Counted from the first letter of the stretch, positions 9,083-18,951 are shown. The stretch: 64,000 nucleotides of DNA from Lepidostoma basale (GCA_022606425.2 JAHDVF020001503.1:186001-250000), one strand, 5' to 3'. Numbers and translations: made by a program. The notes: generated by a model from the letters alone, not told the origin.

Positions 9083-10062
9083 TTGCAGATAGCGCGGACG
9101 AACTACAAGTCTTGGTGTCGAGAATGTATGAGGTATGCAAGTCAAATGATTTAATGATGAATGTCGGAAAGTCAGAGTCAGAGAGAAAGGTGATGGTTTT
9201 TGAAAGGGAAGAGCAAATGACAGTTTGTAATATAAGTGTGAACGAAGAGAACTTGGAACAATTAATGAATTTGTGTATTTAAGTAGCATGTTCACAGCAG
9301 ATGCCCGAACGGATAGTGACGTCGAAAGAAGGGTTGGTGCGGGTAACAAAGTGAATGGAGCTTTAAGAATAGTTATTGGAAACAAGAATTTATCAATGAA
9401 AGCGAAAACGGCCCTCCACAATGGAGTTCTGGCCCCATCACTAATGTATTGAAGCGAAGCATGGAACTGGCAGAATAAGGATGAAAGCAGAATAAATGCG
9501 GTAGAGATGAGGTCTCTAAGACGTATGTGTGATAGAACGATATACGACAGAATCTTAAATGCTGATATAAGAAAGGAATGTAGAGCGGAAGAAGGTATTA
9601 TGAGGATGCTAGAGAGGTTTGCCAGGATGATGATGATGATGATGATTTATATAGCGCGATTTTTGTGAGAGATTCACTTCAAGGGCGCTCAACGTCCGGA
9701 AAGCTTCTCTTAAAAATAAAAGTTTTAAGAGAGCTTCTGAACACTCCTTCGTCGTCTTGATTGCGGATATTGTAGGGCAGCCTGTTCCACGCCGTCGGTC
9801 CCGCGATGCCAAAAGCGCGATCTGCGAAGTTTGAAGCTCCTTGGCGCCGCGGGACGAGAAGTTGGTGTGTTGCTTCTTCCTTCGAGGATCGCAGAGTTGA
9901 CTGCCGAGGGTTCAAATTTGTCAGCTTGCAAAGTTCTGTGAGGTATTGGGGCGCTCGTCCATGTAAGGTCTTGTGAACGGAGGATGGAGTAGTGTGGCGG
10001 TCCATTCTCTCTGCCTACCCCTGCGGGGAAACGGCGTGATGGTTTGTTTGTTTGTTTTGTTT
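9083..10062 (+). mobile_element. LINE-A1 copy, split by a LINE-C-type insertion
   Basis: It starts in the RT domain just after YADD (DSADELQVLVSRMYEV), with KSNDLMMNV and VYL-SMFTADA. It continues through ERRVGAGNKVNGAL to GIM near 9605, then reaches CQD at about 9627, so a stretch of the C-terminal block is missing. It resumes at 9983 with VVWRSILSAYPCGETA-stop and a GTTTGTTTG tail. Insertion 9628-9982 lies between. Frameshifts occur near 9170 and 9260. Confidence 0.82.
9628..9982 (-). mobile_element. L2/CR1-like LINE 3' end with ATC tail
   Basis: Minus-strand ORF 9679-10005 contains RAPQYLTELC, STLRSSKEEATHQLLVPR, FADRAFGIAGPTAWNRLP and SSLKTFIFK. This is the typical C-terminus of L2/CR1-group RTs. 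The UTR carries AAGCGC-like bases and a (CATCAT)n tail at 9628-9642. It is a relative of LINE-C. The host LINE-A1 sequence GGAT is duplicated at the junctions. Confidence 0.75.
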
Positions 10063-10440
10063 CTCGTACTTCGGTATAAAGGTCAATAAATAGGTGTATT
10101 TAATTTGCCTTCCAAGGTTCGCTCGAATGTGTGGGAGCTGCATAAGATTGTCCACAGACGAAGACCGTTGACTTATTGTAACATTGGTAATACTGACGGC
10201 CAATCGGCGCAAGCGCACTGCTCGTCGGAGCGCGAAGTTTCAGTCACGACATCAACTTTCCCCGATTCGATACTATTTTGCTCAATTCTCCTAGAGAGTG
10301 AAACGGGCTAACTCTTACCTTAGAAACGCTACTATCAGGTACATAAAAAAAACTGACAAACAATCCAGCATTTTACCCGGAAGGGTAGATAGAGACAGTG
10401 GCGACGTTCTCTCTCCCATAGAATCCCAGAAGCCCGGCTT
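10063..10440. other. Unassigned DNA
   Basis: No repeat family or supported gene is recognised between the LINE-A1 tail and the LINE-B fragment. Confidence 0.4.
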
Positions 10441-10601
10441 GCTTGGGGATATTTCGAGAACTCGGCCGTGCTAGAGGGTGTTGATCTTTTTGTCCCTGAT
10501 AGATTTCTCCGACAGCGACAGCACAGATCGTTTTACCAACCGGCCACCAGAACCAATCTGCCTCTGGTGACACCGGTGGGAAGAGCAATTAGTCTCCGAG
10601 G
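10441..10601 (+). mobile_element. LINE-B internal fragment
   Basis: The frame reads YFENSAVLEGVDLFVPDRFL and LPLVTPVGRAISL, then runs straight into antisense RTE 3' UTR at about 10602. No 3' UTR or tail is present, so this is a rearranged or deleted LINE-B copy. Confidence 0.75.
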
Positions 10602-12070
10602 TCTGTCATCCACTGCTGAATGTAGGCCTCTCCCAAAGCCCTCCACCGCCCCCTATCCATTGCCGCTCCCATCCATCCATGTCCAGCAATCCTCTTCAGA
10701 TCGTCGGTCCAGCGGGCAGGGGGACGTCCAACTCTACGGAATCCTGTACGCGGTCTCCACTCCAGAACCCGTCTTCCCCATCGGCTGTCGGTTCTCCGAC
10801 AGATATGGCCAGCCCACCGCCACTTCAGCCCGCCTATCCGTAGAGCCACCTCAGTCACCTTGGTTTGTTGTCGAATAAATTCGTTTCTAAATCTATCCCT
10901 CAAGGTTATTCCAAGCATGGCTCTTTCCATGGCGCGCTGGGCAACCTTGAATCTGTAGACTAGACCTTTTGTCAATGTCCACGTCTCGGCTCCGTATGTT
11001 ATGACTGGCAAAACGCACTGGTTGAAGACTTTAGTCTTGAGGCATTGTGGTATTTTGGAAGTGAAAACATGACGTAATTTCCCAAAGGCTGCCCAACCCA
11101 ACTGAATTCTTCGGTTGGCTTCTTTCTCGAAATTGTTTCGTCCTAATTGTATGATTTGGCCAAGATATGGGTATTCTTGTACCACTTCGAGAGCGGACCC
11201 ATCGACGGTTACTGATCCCGGGATAATATGTTCATTATACATGACTTTCGTCTTGTCCAAATTCATCCCGAGACCCACTCGTCTGGATGCAGTGTTCAGT
11301 TCATCTAGCATGCCTTCTAGATGCCCAGCAGATTCCGCCAGAATAACAATGTCATCCGCAAAACGAAGGTGAGACATGTATTCGCCATTTATGTTGAGGC
11401 CACGTTCAGACCAGTCCAAAGTTTTAAATATATCTTCCAAAGTACAAGTGAACAGCTTCGGAGATATCACATCCCCTTGTCTGACTCCCCGTTGCAGCTC
11501 AATCGGTTTGGTCTTCTGGTTTTGGATTTGAACGGACATTGTGGCGTTATTATAGAGGCATTTCAACACCTGTACGTAATTCCAATCAATCTGGTTTCGC
11601 TGCAGAGACTCCAGAACAGCCCAGGTCTCGACAGAGTCGAAGGCCTTCTCATAGTCCACAAAGGCAAGGCATAGGGGTCGATTATATTCTTCTGTTTTCT
11701 GGATAATCTGCCTAACTGTATGGATGTGGTCTATGGTGCTGAAGTTTGCTCTGAACCCAGCCTGCTCCGGAGGCTGAAAATCGTCAAATCTGCGGGAAAG
11801 ACGGTTTGTTATGACCCTTGAGAACAACTTATAAACGTGGCTTAGGAGTGAGATCGGCCTGTAGTTTTTTAACAAAGTCTTGTCTCCTTTTTTGAAAAAG
11901 AGGACCACGATACTTTCGCTCCACGCTTTCGGTGTGCATTCCTTACGCAGTACGGAATTAAACATTTTTTGTAGTGCGCATAGAATTGGGAGTCCTCCGG
12001 CTTTTAGAAGTTCTGTGGTGATTCCATCTTCTCCTGGTGCCTTGTTGTTTTTCAGCTGTCTCAGGGCCAT
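10589..12070 (-). CDS. RTE-type reverse transcriptase, 5'-truncated
   Basis: This 493-residue ORF is the second-longest intact frame here. It copies element RNA into DNA at the insertion site. Visible motifs: APGEDGITTELLK (residues 11-23), SLLSHVYKLFSRVI (74-87), FVDYEKAFDSV (motif A, 137-147), GVRQGDVISPKLF (195-207), catalytic FADD (237-240), DKTKV and YLGQII further on, then the C-terminal VLEWRPRTG...GRPPARWTDD block. Coding continues in frame upstream of the first Met to about 12162, where a P1 palindrome abuts. The endonuclease half is absent, so it cannot be autonomous. Closest recognised kin are lepidopteran RTE elements. Confidence 0.88.
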   Translation of the reverse strand: MALRQLKNNKAPGEDGITTELLKAGGLPILCALQKMFNSVLRKECTPKAWSESIVVLFFKKGDKTLLKNYRPISLLSHVYKLFSRVITNRLSRRFDDFQPPEQAGFRANFSTIDHIHTVRQIIQKTEEYNRPLCLAFVDYEKAFDSVETWAVLESLQRNQIDWNYVQVLKCLYNNATMSVQIQNQKTKPIELQRGVRQGDVISPKLFTCTLEDIFKTLDWSERGLNINGEYMSHLRFADDIVILAESAGHLEGMLDELNTASRRVGLGMNLDKTKVMYNEHIIPGSVTVDGSALEVVQEYPYLGQIIQLGRNNFEKEANRRIQLGWAAFGKLRHVFTSKIPQCLKTKVFNQCVLPVITYGAETWTLTKGLVYRFKVAQRAMERAMLGITLRDRFRNEFIRQQTKVTEVALRIGGLKWRWAGHICRRTDSRWGRRVLEWRPRTGFRRVGRPPARWTDDLKRIAGHGWMGAAMDRGRWRALGEAYIQQWMTDLGD

Positions 12071-12162
12071 CTCAATTTCATCTATGTTTATCTCTGGGAG
12101 ATCGTCAGTATGGTGGCGGGTTATTTTAGCTCTGGGATCACCATCTTCGTCATGTAGAGATA

Positions 12163-12566
12163 ATCAAATGATTTTACTGAAATCTCTTGATGGAAGTTCA
12201 TTTTAAATAATAATTAAATAAAACGATGTTTTTTAACTACTTCCACTTTTGTCTTTTTTTAGACAGCGACCGGTTTCGCCAGGCTCGCTGGCATCGACAG
12301 ACCGGTAACACTATTGTAAACTTAGTCCTTTATATACATACAATAGTTAAATTCAATTTTTTTTTACATAAATATTTGAAGATTATTTTTGTATAGAATC
12401 ATGTTTACCACCCCTGATCTGTATGTATTTAAAGGACTAAGTTTACAATAGTGTTACCAGTCTGTCGATGCCAGCGAGCCTGGCGAAACCGGTCGCTGTC
12501 TAAATAAAGACAAAAGTGGAAGTAGTTAAAAAACATCGTTTTATTTAATTATTATCTTTTTGAGGT
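12163..12566. repeat. P1 palindromic element
   Basis: Two near-identical inverted arms (about 12207-12333 and 12428-12555) surround a 94-bp spacer. Each arm carries CCAGCGAGCCTGG followed by CGAAACCGGTC. The outer end reads TAATTAAATAAAACGATG. Related copies lie at 18.0, 39.9 and 14.1 kb. The structure resembles non-autonomous Penelope-like elements (inference). Confidence 0.75.
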
Positions 12567-12945
12567 TCGCGATTACGGCATCCTCTGCACGTGACCGGCC
12601 CATCTCAGTCTATTCAGTCTGACCTGTGTGGAGAGACTGGGAGTTTTGTAAATATGGTACAGCTCGTCATTATGCCGCGCTCTCCAGCCTTCACCGTCAT
12701 TCACAGGTCCCAGTATTGTCCCCTGCGCAGCACCCTTCTCTCAAAAGTGTCCAGTCGCTCTGCGGATTTCGCTGTCATTGTCCACGCCTCACACCCATAG
12801 GTCACTACTGTTCGGATGATTGTTTTATACAGGATGGTTTTGGTTTTCCAGTGTACGTTTCTTGATTTGAGCGCTGGTAGTAGAGAGAAGAATGTTTTGT
12901 TGCCAATTGTGATTCTTCTCTTGATTTCATTGTGATCTTAGTTTT
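12567..12945 (-). mobile_element. RTE-G RT fragment
   Basis: Antisense coding reads NKTFFSLLPALKSRNVHWKT, LYKTIIRTVVTYGCEAWTM and TAKSAERLDTFERRVLRR, then with indels VKAGERGIM-type sequence. These are the thumb-region motifs of RTE-type reverse transcriptases. It overlaps the family of 7866-8100. Confidence 0.72.
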
Positions 12946-13194
12946 CTTTTGTTATAGACGACCTCAGGTAAGGTTTTGCACGTTTATTAAACTTAATTCG
13001 TTTTGAGTATTCATTTTAACTTAATAAATAACCGAATTTAATCGAACTAATAAGTTAACACAACATTTATTGATTCTGGGGCGGTACGAAGTTCGCTGGG
13101 TCAGTTAGTTTACCATCATATGGAGTGCAATGTCTCCAAATGTGTAATGTTATCTTTTACGAGAGCACTGAGAACTATTTACTCGTATATATCA

Positions 13195-13985
13195 TAAATA
13201 CACGATGAATAACCAGCAACTGGCACATGTATCCACTATGAGAGATCTCGGGGTCATCTACGAGAGTAGATCGATTAACTTTTCACGCTCATGTTGAGAG
13301 AATTTGTGGCATTGCGCTGAAGATGTTGGGCTTCATCATTCGGACCGGAAGAGTTTTCAGAGAACCCAATGTGCTTATAGTCCTATACAAGGCGTTGGTT
13401 TGGAGCAAACTCGAAAGTGGTTCTGTGATATGGAGTCCTCGTGAGGCGAGATATTCCGTTATGCTGGAAAGGGTTCAGAAAAAAAATCTGAGGTATCTCT
13501 ACATGAAGGAGTATGGTAGCTATCCATGGCTATATCCCACAGCGTTTCTTTTGGGAATGTTGGGGTCTAATTCTGCGCAGATTCGAAGAGAGAGGTTTCT
13601 CATAACCCATTTATTTAGATTAATTAGGGGATATTTTGAAAACTCAGCCGTGCTGGAGGGTGTAGGTCTATTTATTCCCGACAGATATCTCCGACAGCGC
13701 CAACATAGATTGTTCTTTCTTCCGGCCGCAAGATCCAACCTGCTTATAATAATGCCGGTGGGAAGAGCAATCAGTTTACTGAACAAGATTACCTCGGAGG
13801 TCGCCGTCTTTCATATAAGTGAAAGTACGTTCAGAAGAAATATACTCTTAACTTTAGAGAGTATCTTGTCTTCCTAAAGTTGAACCATCTCTCATGCGTT
13901 CCTGATTCTTTACCCTTTCTCAAATATATGCCTTAAATTGTAATTATGTTTGTAATATCTTTTGAGAATATAATTTTGTGAAAAT
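13195..13985 (+). mobile_element. LINE-B copy
   Basis: A degraded N-terminal part (LAHVSTMRDLGVIYESR, then a frameshift) is followed by an intact 184-residue frame at 13323-13877: LGFIIRTGRVFREPNVL, SGSVIWSPREARYSVMLERV, FLLGMLGSNSAQIRRERF, VGLFIPDRYLRQRQHRLFF, SESTFRRNILLTLES-stop. These are RT-thumb and C-terminal motifs of a CR1/Jockey-group LINE. The 3' UTR is partial and lacks the GATTT tail. Confidence 0.85.
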
Positions 13986-14725
13986 TTGGAGCAAGTAGAT
14001 GAGTTCGTGTATTTAGGTAGTGTTTGTGTATTTAGGCAGTGGAGAGGGATATTGAAAGATGGGTTGGGGCAGGCAACAAAGTGAATGGTGCACTTAAAGC
14101 TGTCATCGCAAACAAAAACCTATCCGTAAGTAGTTAAAAAACATCGTTTTATTTAATTATTATTTAAAATGAACATTCATCAAGAGATTTCAGTAAAATG
14201 ATTTGATTATCTTAAAAACCTATCCAAAAAAGCTAGAATGGCAGTGCACAATGGTGTTCTTCTACCGACTCTTATGTACGGAAGCGATGAAAATAGAAAT
14301 TATGCAGTAGAAATGAAATTTCTTAGACGAATGTGTGGATATTCTGTGTATGATAGAGTGTCGAATGATAATATAAGAAGTGAATGCGGTGCGAACGATC
14401 GTGTTATGAACAAAATAATGAAAGGATCATTAAGATGGTTTGGACATATGGAAAAAAATAAATGAAGAAAGAATGGTAAAAAAATATACGTTAACGATGT
14501 AAATGGAACCAGAAATAGATAAAGATCGAGGAAAACGTGGCACGATCAAATAAATCAAATATTTAATGAGAGGTCAGAGAAATCGACGCGCGTGCATGAC
14601 ACGATGTATGAATGTTGAGATAGCAATATAAATATGTCAGGAAAGAAAAGTGTGACAGTCCATTCTTTCTGCCTACCCCTCCGGGGAGACGGCGTGATGG
14701 TTAGTGAGTTAGTTATATCTTTTGA
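13984..14725 (+). mobile_element. LINE-A2 copy, split by a P1 arm
   Basis: It starts in NLEQVDEFVYLGS with a local duplication of GTGTATTTAG. It passes ERWVGAGNKVNGALKAVIAN and is broken at 14126-14213 by an 88-bp insert. It resumes with KKARMAVHNGVLLPTLMYGS, loses the EAWNWQKK block, and ends with CCCC-TCCG-GGG, the stop and GTTAGTGAGTTAG. Confidence 0.85.
14126..14213 (+). mobile_element. Single P1 arm with 12-bp TSD
   Basis: This 88-bp insert carries the outer P1 end (AAAAAACATCGTTTTATTTA ... ATTTGATTATC). It is flanked by the perfect 12-bp duplication AAAAACCTATCC at 14114-14125 and 14214-14225. It shows that P1 sequence moves as a discrete unit and creates a TSD. Confidence 0.85.
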
Positions 14726-15278
14726 GTGAATAAATAAACTGATAAAGTGATAAATTAAGAAGCGGTAAGATGTTCTTGATGTGGCAAGTGTAGTCTGTCT
14801 GTCAGCGTGGAGCCAGTTAGTTCAATTGCTGTCTGCTGTCTAGGTAATGACTTCGCCTATACAATTATGCAAAAAAAACAAAATCTGTGTCAAATAAACA
14901 AAAAATAACAACGGCAGCACTTGGAATGTGATCTTGATTATCTCTTTACAAGGAAATACAACTTATAGCTGGATACATTACGAGGCTTGATAAAAAAGAA
15001 ACGACAATTCGTGCAGAATAAAAAAATGGCTGTCCACAATGGATGTCTGGTTCTAACCCTTTTTTATGTATTTGGGTGGTTCAGAATATTAATGGCTCAA
15101 GTCCATCGATCCTGATTCTGAGATAATTAGACCTAAAGTTGAAAGACTTTTGTAAAATCCAGGGGTGTTTTCACTGCAAACACTTAATTTATTTTGAACT
15201 TCATTTATTTATTTTGATATTTGAGTATCTCAGAAGGATCCCAAATATGTGGACGTCTGCGTCTGCTGGACAAACGGT
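14726..15278. other. Mostly unassigned DNA with a LINE-A3 scrap
   Basis: About 45 bases at 15020-15065 match the LINE-A block AVHNG...VLTL in degraded form. The rest has no recognised gene or repeat. Confidence 0.4.
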
Positions 15279-15326
15279 TGAACATGATCGCTTTAGAGAT
15301 CTACATCTTTCATATAAATGGAAGTA
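15279..15326 (+). mobile_element. LINE-B scrap (insertion target)
   Basis: About 48 bases match the LINE-B coding end (HDR..DLHLSYKWKY, degraded IDVFHVSEST). It stops at a TA dinucleotide where a pogo/Tigger-like terminus begins. Confidence 0.5.
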
Positions 15327-15600
15327 CAGTACACTACCGATTTTCCAGGGTCGGGTTAACCGGGAAGTGGACTATCCGGGACACTTGAGCCATTGAAAAC
15401 ATATTTCACAATAGTACTTACCTATACTGCAAACAAAAGCTCAAATCTGTCACAATGACATTAGGCGTTTAGTTCAAATTTGCGCCACCGCCAACATATG
15501 TTTTTTGGCCATATAGTCTTATCATAAAGTTTTGAGTGTGCAATAAAGCACCCGCACCTTAGTTCATACTCATAAAACATTGTCGTTAATTTTATTTTAC
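15327..15600 (+). mobile_element. pogo/Tigger-like transposon terminus
   Basis: The sequence CAGTACACTACCGATT, then GGGTCGGGTTAACCGGG and TATCCGGGACACTTGAG, has the look of pogo/Tigger terminal repeats. It begins directly after a TA in LINE-B coding sequence, consistent with TA target preference. The opposite terminus is not found; the right boundary is arbitrary. Confidence 0.5.
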
Positions 15601-15616
15601 TGTGGAAAAGGGTCTG

Positions 15617-16676
15617 TGCAGGTGATACAACACTAATTGCATTTACAGATGAACTCGCAGAACTTATCGGAAGAATCGAAAGGGAGAGTGAGCTGGTGGC
15701 TTGAGGATAAACAGATCAAAGTCATAAATAATGATGATAAGAAGAGCTAACCAACTCACAAAACCGGACCTTCTCTTAGATTTGGAAGGTGTGAATGAAT
15801 TTGTCTATCTTGGATCGCTGATAACTGACCAGAGTGGATGCGAGAGAGAGATTCGACACAGAATCCAAATGGCTAAAACTGCCATGACAAAGCTCGCCAA
15901 AATAAAGCAAGACAAAAATATCTTTAATAAGACCAAGATGAGACTGGTTCAAACCCTTGTTTTCTTCATATTTATTAATTTATACAAGATACACAAATGA
16001 GACATTACAAACGATAAAATATTTAGGCGACTCATTTGGACACAAAACTGTGTTACAAAAATAAGATAAAACAACATGAGATCAAAAAATCCTACATAGC
16101 AGAAGGAATCCAAATATGTCGATGTCAGTGAGGCAGTACTCTTTCCAGAATTTGTAATATTTTTTTTATGAATACTGCCTCACTGACACTGAAAATGTCC
16201 AAATCCGAGATGATTAGATTCAGCGTCCGAATTGCTCTTCCTACTGGCATCACCAGAGGCAGGTTGGTTCTGCGTGACGGAGTAAAGAACAATTGATGTC
16301 GGCGCTGTCGCAGGTAGATATCAGGAACAAAAATACCTATTTGCTCCAGAACATACGGGTTCTCAATAGAGTCCCGAATCAGTTTGAAAAAATGTGTTGA
16401 CAGTAATCCTTCCCTCCTCAGTTGGAGGGAGTTATACCCCAGAATACCCAAGAGAAATGCCGTTGGATAGAGCCAAGTATATATCCCATATTCTTTCATG
16501 TAGAGGGCTCTCAAGAATTTCTCTTGAACCCTCTCCAACATGAGAGAATACTGAGCCTCATGAGGACTCCATATCACGGTACCTCCCTCGAGTCTGCTTC
16601 TGAATAAGCATTCTATTCCTTTATGGTTGCGAGTCTTGGACTATGCGAACATCAAAGAGGTCCAAAATTGATGCTT
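15617..16676 (+). mobile_element. LINE-K RTE-like RT fragment, split by LINE-B3
   Basis: The frame contains AGDTTLIAFTDELAELIGRI (a decayed YADDTTLIA catalytic region), KVINN-type residues, VNEFVYLGSLITDQSGC, ERE-IRHRIQMAKTAMTKL and TKMRLVQTLVF. After the antisense LINE-B3 insert it resumes at about 16611 with LYGCESWTMRTSKRSKIDA. The two halves join at the usual L-V-x-x-L-x-YG-x-E-x-W position of RTE-type RTs, so they were once contiguous. Confidence 0.7.
15962..16610 (-). mobile_element. LINE-B3 copy nested in LINE-K
   Basis: The 150-residue minus-strand frame at 16125-16577 reads WSPHEAQYSLMLERVQEKFL, YTWLYPTAFLLGILGYNSL, LFFTPSRRTNLPLVMPVGRA, LERVLPH-stop. It differs from LINE-B at many residues, so it is a separate subfamily. 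The 3' UTR (15962-16110) contains GGCGACTCATTTGGACACA, also seen at 7299-7424. Confidence 0.82.
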
Positions 16677-16679
16677 GAT

Positions 16680-16785
16680 TCTGTGGTACATCGTTCTACA
16701 CACATACGTCTCAGGGACCTCATATCTAGCGCATTTATTGTGCTCTCATCTTTCTTCTGCCAGTTCCATGCTTCGCTTCCATACA
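16680..16785 (-). mobile_element. LINE-A1 internal scrap
   Basis: Antisense codons for GSEAWNWQKKDESTINA, DMRSLRRMC and RTMYHR match LINE-A1 with small losses. Both ends are truncated. Confidence 0.7.
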
Positions 16786-16787
16786 AT

Positions 16788-16892
16788 TGATTGATTGCTT
16801 ATATTTTACCTGTTCTCAATAGATGCCTTCAACTATAATTGTTGTTTGCAATATCTTTTGAGAAGATAAACTGATTTGAATTGATTTGAAGT
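16788..16892 (+). mobile_element. LINE-B 3' UTR and tail
   Basis: It contains ACCTGTTCTCAATAGATG, AATATCTTTTGAGAAGATAA and a degraded GATTTGAATTGATTTG tail, as in other LINE-B copies. Confidence 0.75.
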
Positions 16893-17035
16893 TACCCTAG
16901 ATTCGAAAATGGTCGGTTCTTATTGATCGATCCTCGTATAAAAATATATTAATATAACATACTATATTCCTTTTAACACGATTTTATCTTCGCGAATTTA
17001 CTTTCTCTCCGTTTAGTTCATAAAACATTTATATA

Positions 17036-17262
17036 ATAACTAACCAGCACGCCTTATCCCTGTAGGGATAGGCAGAGAGAATGTACCGCCACACTGTTCT
17101 ATCCTGACACAACTCTCGCTCCTCTGCTACATTCACACACCGTGACACGCACGCTCGGTTGTTCCTACTTCGAGCACGACCGCCTTTCAGTAATCGGTTT
17201 ATTTGGCCATGTCATGTCTTATTTGGCCTTCCTCGATTTCTTTTTCCATTCACACTACTTGT
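17036..17262 (-). mobile_element. LINE-A3 3' end with covarying stem-loop
   Basis: Antisense LINE-A3 3' sequence covers KGGRARS-RNNRACVSRCVN-type codons. Its terminal stem (17051-17073) reads GCCTATCCC-TACA-GGGATAAGGC on the coding strand. Changes on both arms keep the pairing, which argues that the hairpin is selected or was inherited from a paired master. Confidence 0.75.
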
Positions 17263-17850
17263 AAACTAACTAACTAACCATCATACCGTCTCCCTGAAGC
17301 GGTAGACAGAAAGAATGGACTGCCACATTTTCCTTTACTTAAATATTTCCCTCGCTTCCTCAACATTCATACATCGTGTCACGCACGCGCGTTGATTTCT
17401 CTGAGTCCTCACGTGGCCGACATTCAATTTTTGATTGATTTGATCGTGCCACGTTTTCCTCGGTCTTCCGATTCTATTTCTAGTTCCATTTACATCGCTA
17501 ATATATAATTTTTTAAACATTATTTTTTTTTATATCACAATTGTATTTATTTTACTTTACGACAGCTGTTTCATCAACCAATGTTGACTTAGGAACAAAT
17601 ACACAAAGATTCGAAAAATTACGAAAATTTGACATTTGATATACCTATATTTCTGGAACACCTAATGATGTCGACATTGGTTGATGAAACAGCTGTCGTA
17701 AAGTAAAATACCTAAATACAATTTGTAATATACAACAAAGTTTTTGAATTAACTGTTTTAAAATGTTAAAATATCATATTGTTTCGGCTAAAACATTGGA
17801 CATTATTTTTTCATTCATTGTTTCCATGTGTCCAAACCATATTAATGAGA
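17263..17850 (-). mobile_element. LINE-A2 copy, split by P3
   Basis: It begins with the antisense (GTTA)n tail, then antisense RNQRACVTRCMNVEEAREI and RPRKTWHDQINQKLNVGHVR. It breaks at 17529-17799 for the P3 palindrome and resumes with HME..NE-type codons to about 17850. It abuts the tail side of LINE-A3 at 17262. Confidence 0.78.
17529..17799. repeat. P3 palindromic element with 12-bp TSD
   Basis: A 271-bp insert has inverted arms: 17551-17587 (TACTTTACGACAGCTG...CCAATG) and 17679-17710 (CATTGG...CAGCTGTCGTAAAGTA). It is flanked by ACATTATTTTTT at 17517-17528 and 17800-17811. The right arm contains CTAATGA (17672-17678) and GAAAC (17696-17700), with a possible stem between them: a hammerhead-like core with one mismatch in CTGANGA. 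Confidence 0.7.
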
Positions 17851-18029
17851 GAAGAAGAAGAGGAAGAATAATGTAATTAGGAGTTCTTTTTGCGCGACAA
17901 AGATAAGTATTAGTGTTCTAATATTATATTATATAGTATAAATTTTATAATAAAAAAAATACATGTGGGTGAGAATTTCATTCGTAGGATGAAGCTAAAT
18001 CCAGTGGCGTTCAATAATTTTTATTTTTA

Positions 18030-18350
18030 TAATCAAATTAAATAATAATTAAATAAAACGATGTTTTTTAACTGCTTCCACTTTTGTCTTTATTTCGACA
18101 GCGACCCGTTTCGCCAGGCTCACTTACATCGACAGACTGGCTTGGGTATCTGAGCAGTATGTCGATACCAGCGAGCCTGGCGAAACCGGTCGCTGTCGAA
18201 ATAAAGACAAAAGTGGAAGCAGTTAAAAAACATCGTTTTATTTAATTATTATTTAAAATCAACTTCCATCAAGAGATTTCAGTAAAATCATTTGATTATC
18301 ATAATCAAATTATTTTACTAAAATCTCTTGGTGGAAGTTCATTTTAAATA
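18030..18350. repeat. P1 palindromic element
   Basis: Inverted arms at 18038-18140 and 18157-18256 share AAATAAAACGATG...GACAGCGACC and CGAAACCGGTC. A second, outer inverted repeat (AAATCTCTTG and its complement CAAGAGATTT) lies at 18257-18350. The central motif differs slightly from that at 12.4 kb (ATGTCGATACCAG). Confidence 0.75.
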
Positions 18351-18351
18351 T

Positions 18352-18485
18352 AACTAACTAGACTAACTAACCGCCACACTGTTCTGTGCAGACATACTTC
18401 TCTCGCTTCCTCTACATTCATACATCTTGTCATTCACACACGCCGATTTCTCCGAATCCTCACGTGACTTAAACCATCTTAATGG
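18352..18485 (-). mobile_element. LINE-A2 3' end
   Basis: An antisense (GTTA)n-type tail is followed by codons for RNRRACVNDKMYECRGSERSM-like degraded terminal sequence. The terminal stem-loop region is deleted. Confidence 0.6.
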
Positions 18486-18622
18486 AATTCACTATTTAAA
18501 TCTGTTCTTATATTTCTTTTAAATAGTGCAATTAATGATGTATTAAAATGATAAAATAATTGTAAAAAGCAACAAAATGTTCATATTGTAAAATGTTTTA
18601 GTTTTAAGTCAATTTCTTTTCT

Positions 18623-18938
18623 AATTTTTAGAAACTGAACATGGATGATCAAGGTGTTTACAGGACTTATGACCTGTCATTGGTTGGGTTAAGCGCACGC
18701 TTTATGTAATTACAACATTCCCCATTCCACCTTTGTTATTGTGATCATGCATGACAAATTTTTAAAATATGTATATATACTTCAAAATCCATATTTATCT
18801 TCACGTGTCAGTTTCAGTCAGCCATCTATGTAGATTTGGTTGCACTTGTGAAATTTTCAAGATTAACCTATACAACCGACCCACTAACGCCATCTATGGA
18901 GAATGATTTTCAGCATTTAGCAAACTACCTTATTAACA
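18623..18938 (+). mobile_element. P2 element with 13-bp TSD
   Basis: This 316-bp insert carries AAACTGAACATGGATGATC, ACAGGACTTATGACCTGTC and ACGCCATCTATGGAGAATG, the P2 diagnostic blocks. The perfect 13-bp TSD CAATTTCTTTTCT lies at 18610-18622 and 18939-18951. It has no coding capacity. The TSD length and lack of poly(A) leave the class open. Confidence 0.8.
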
Positions 18939-18951
18939 CAATTTCTTTTCT

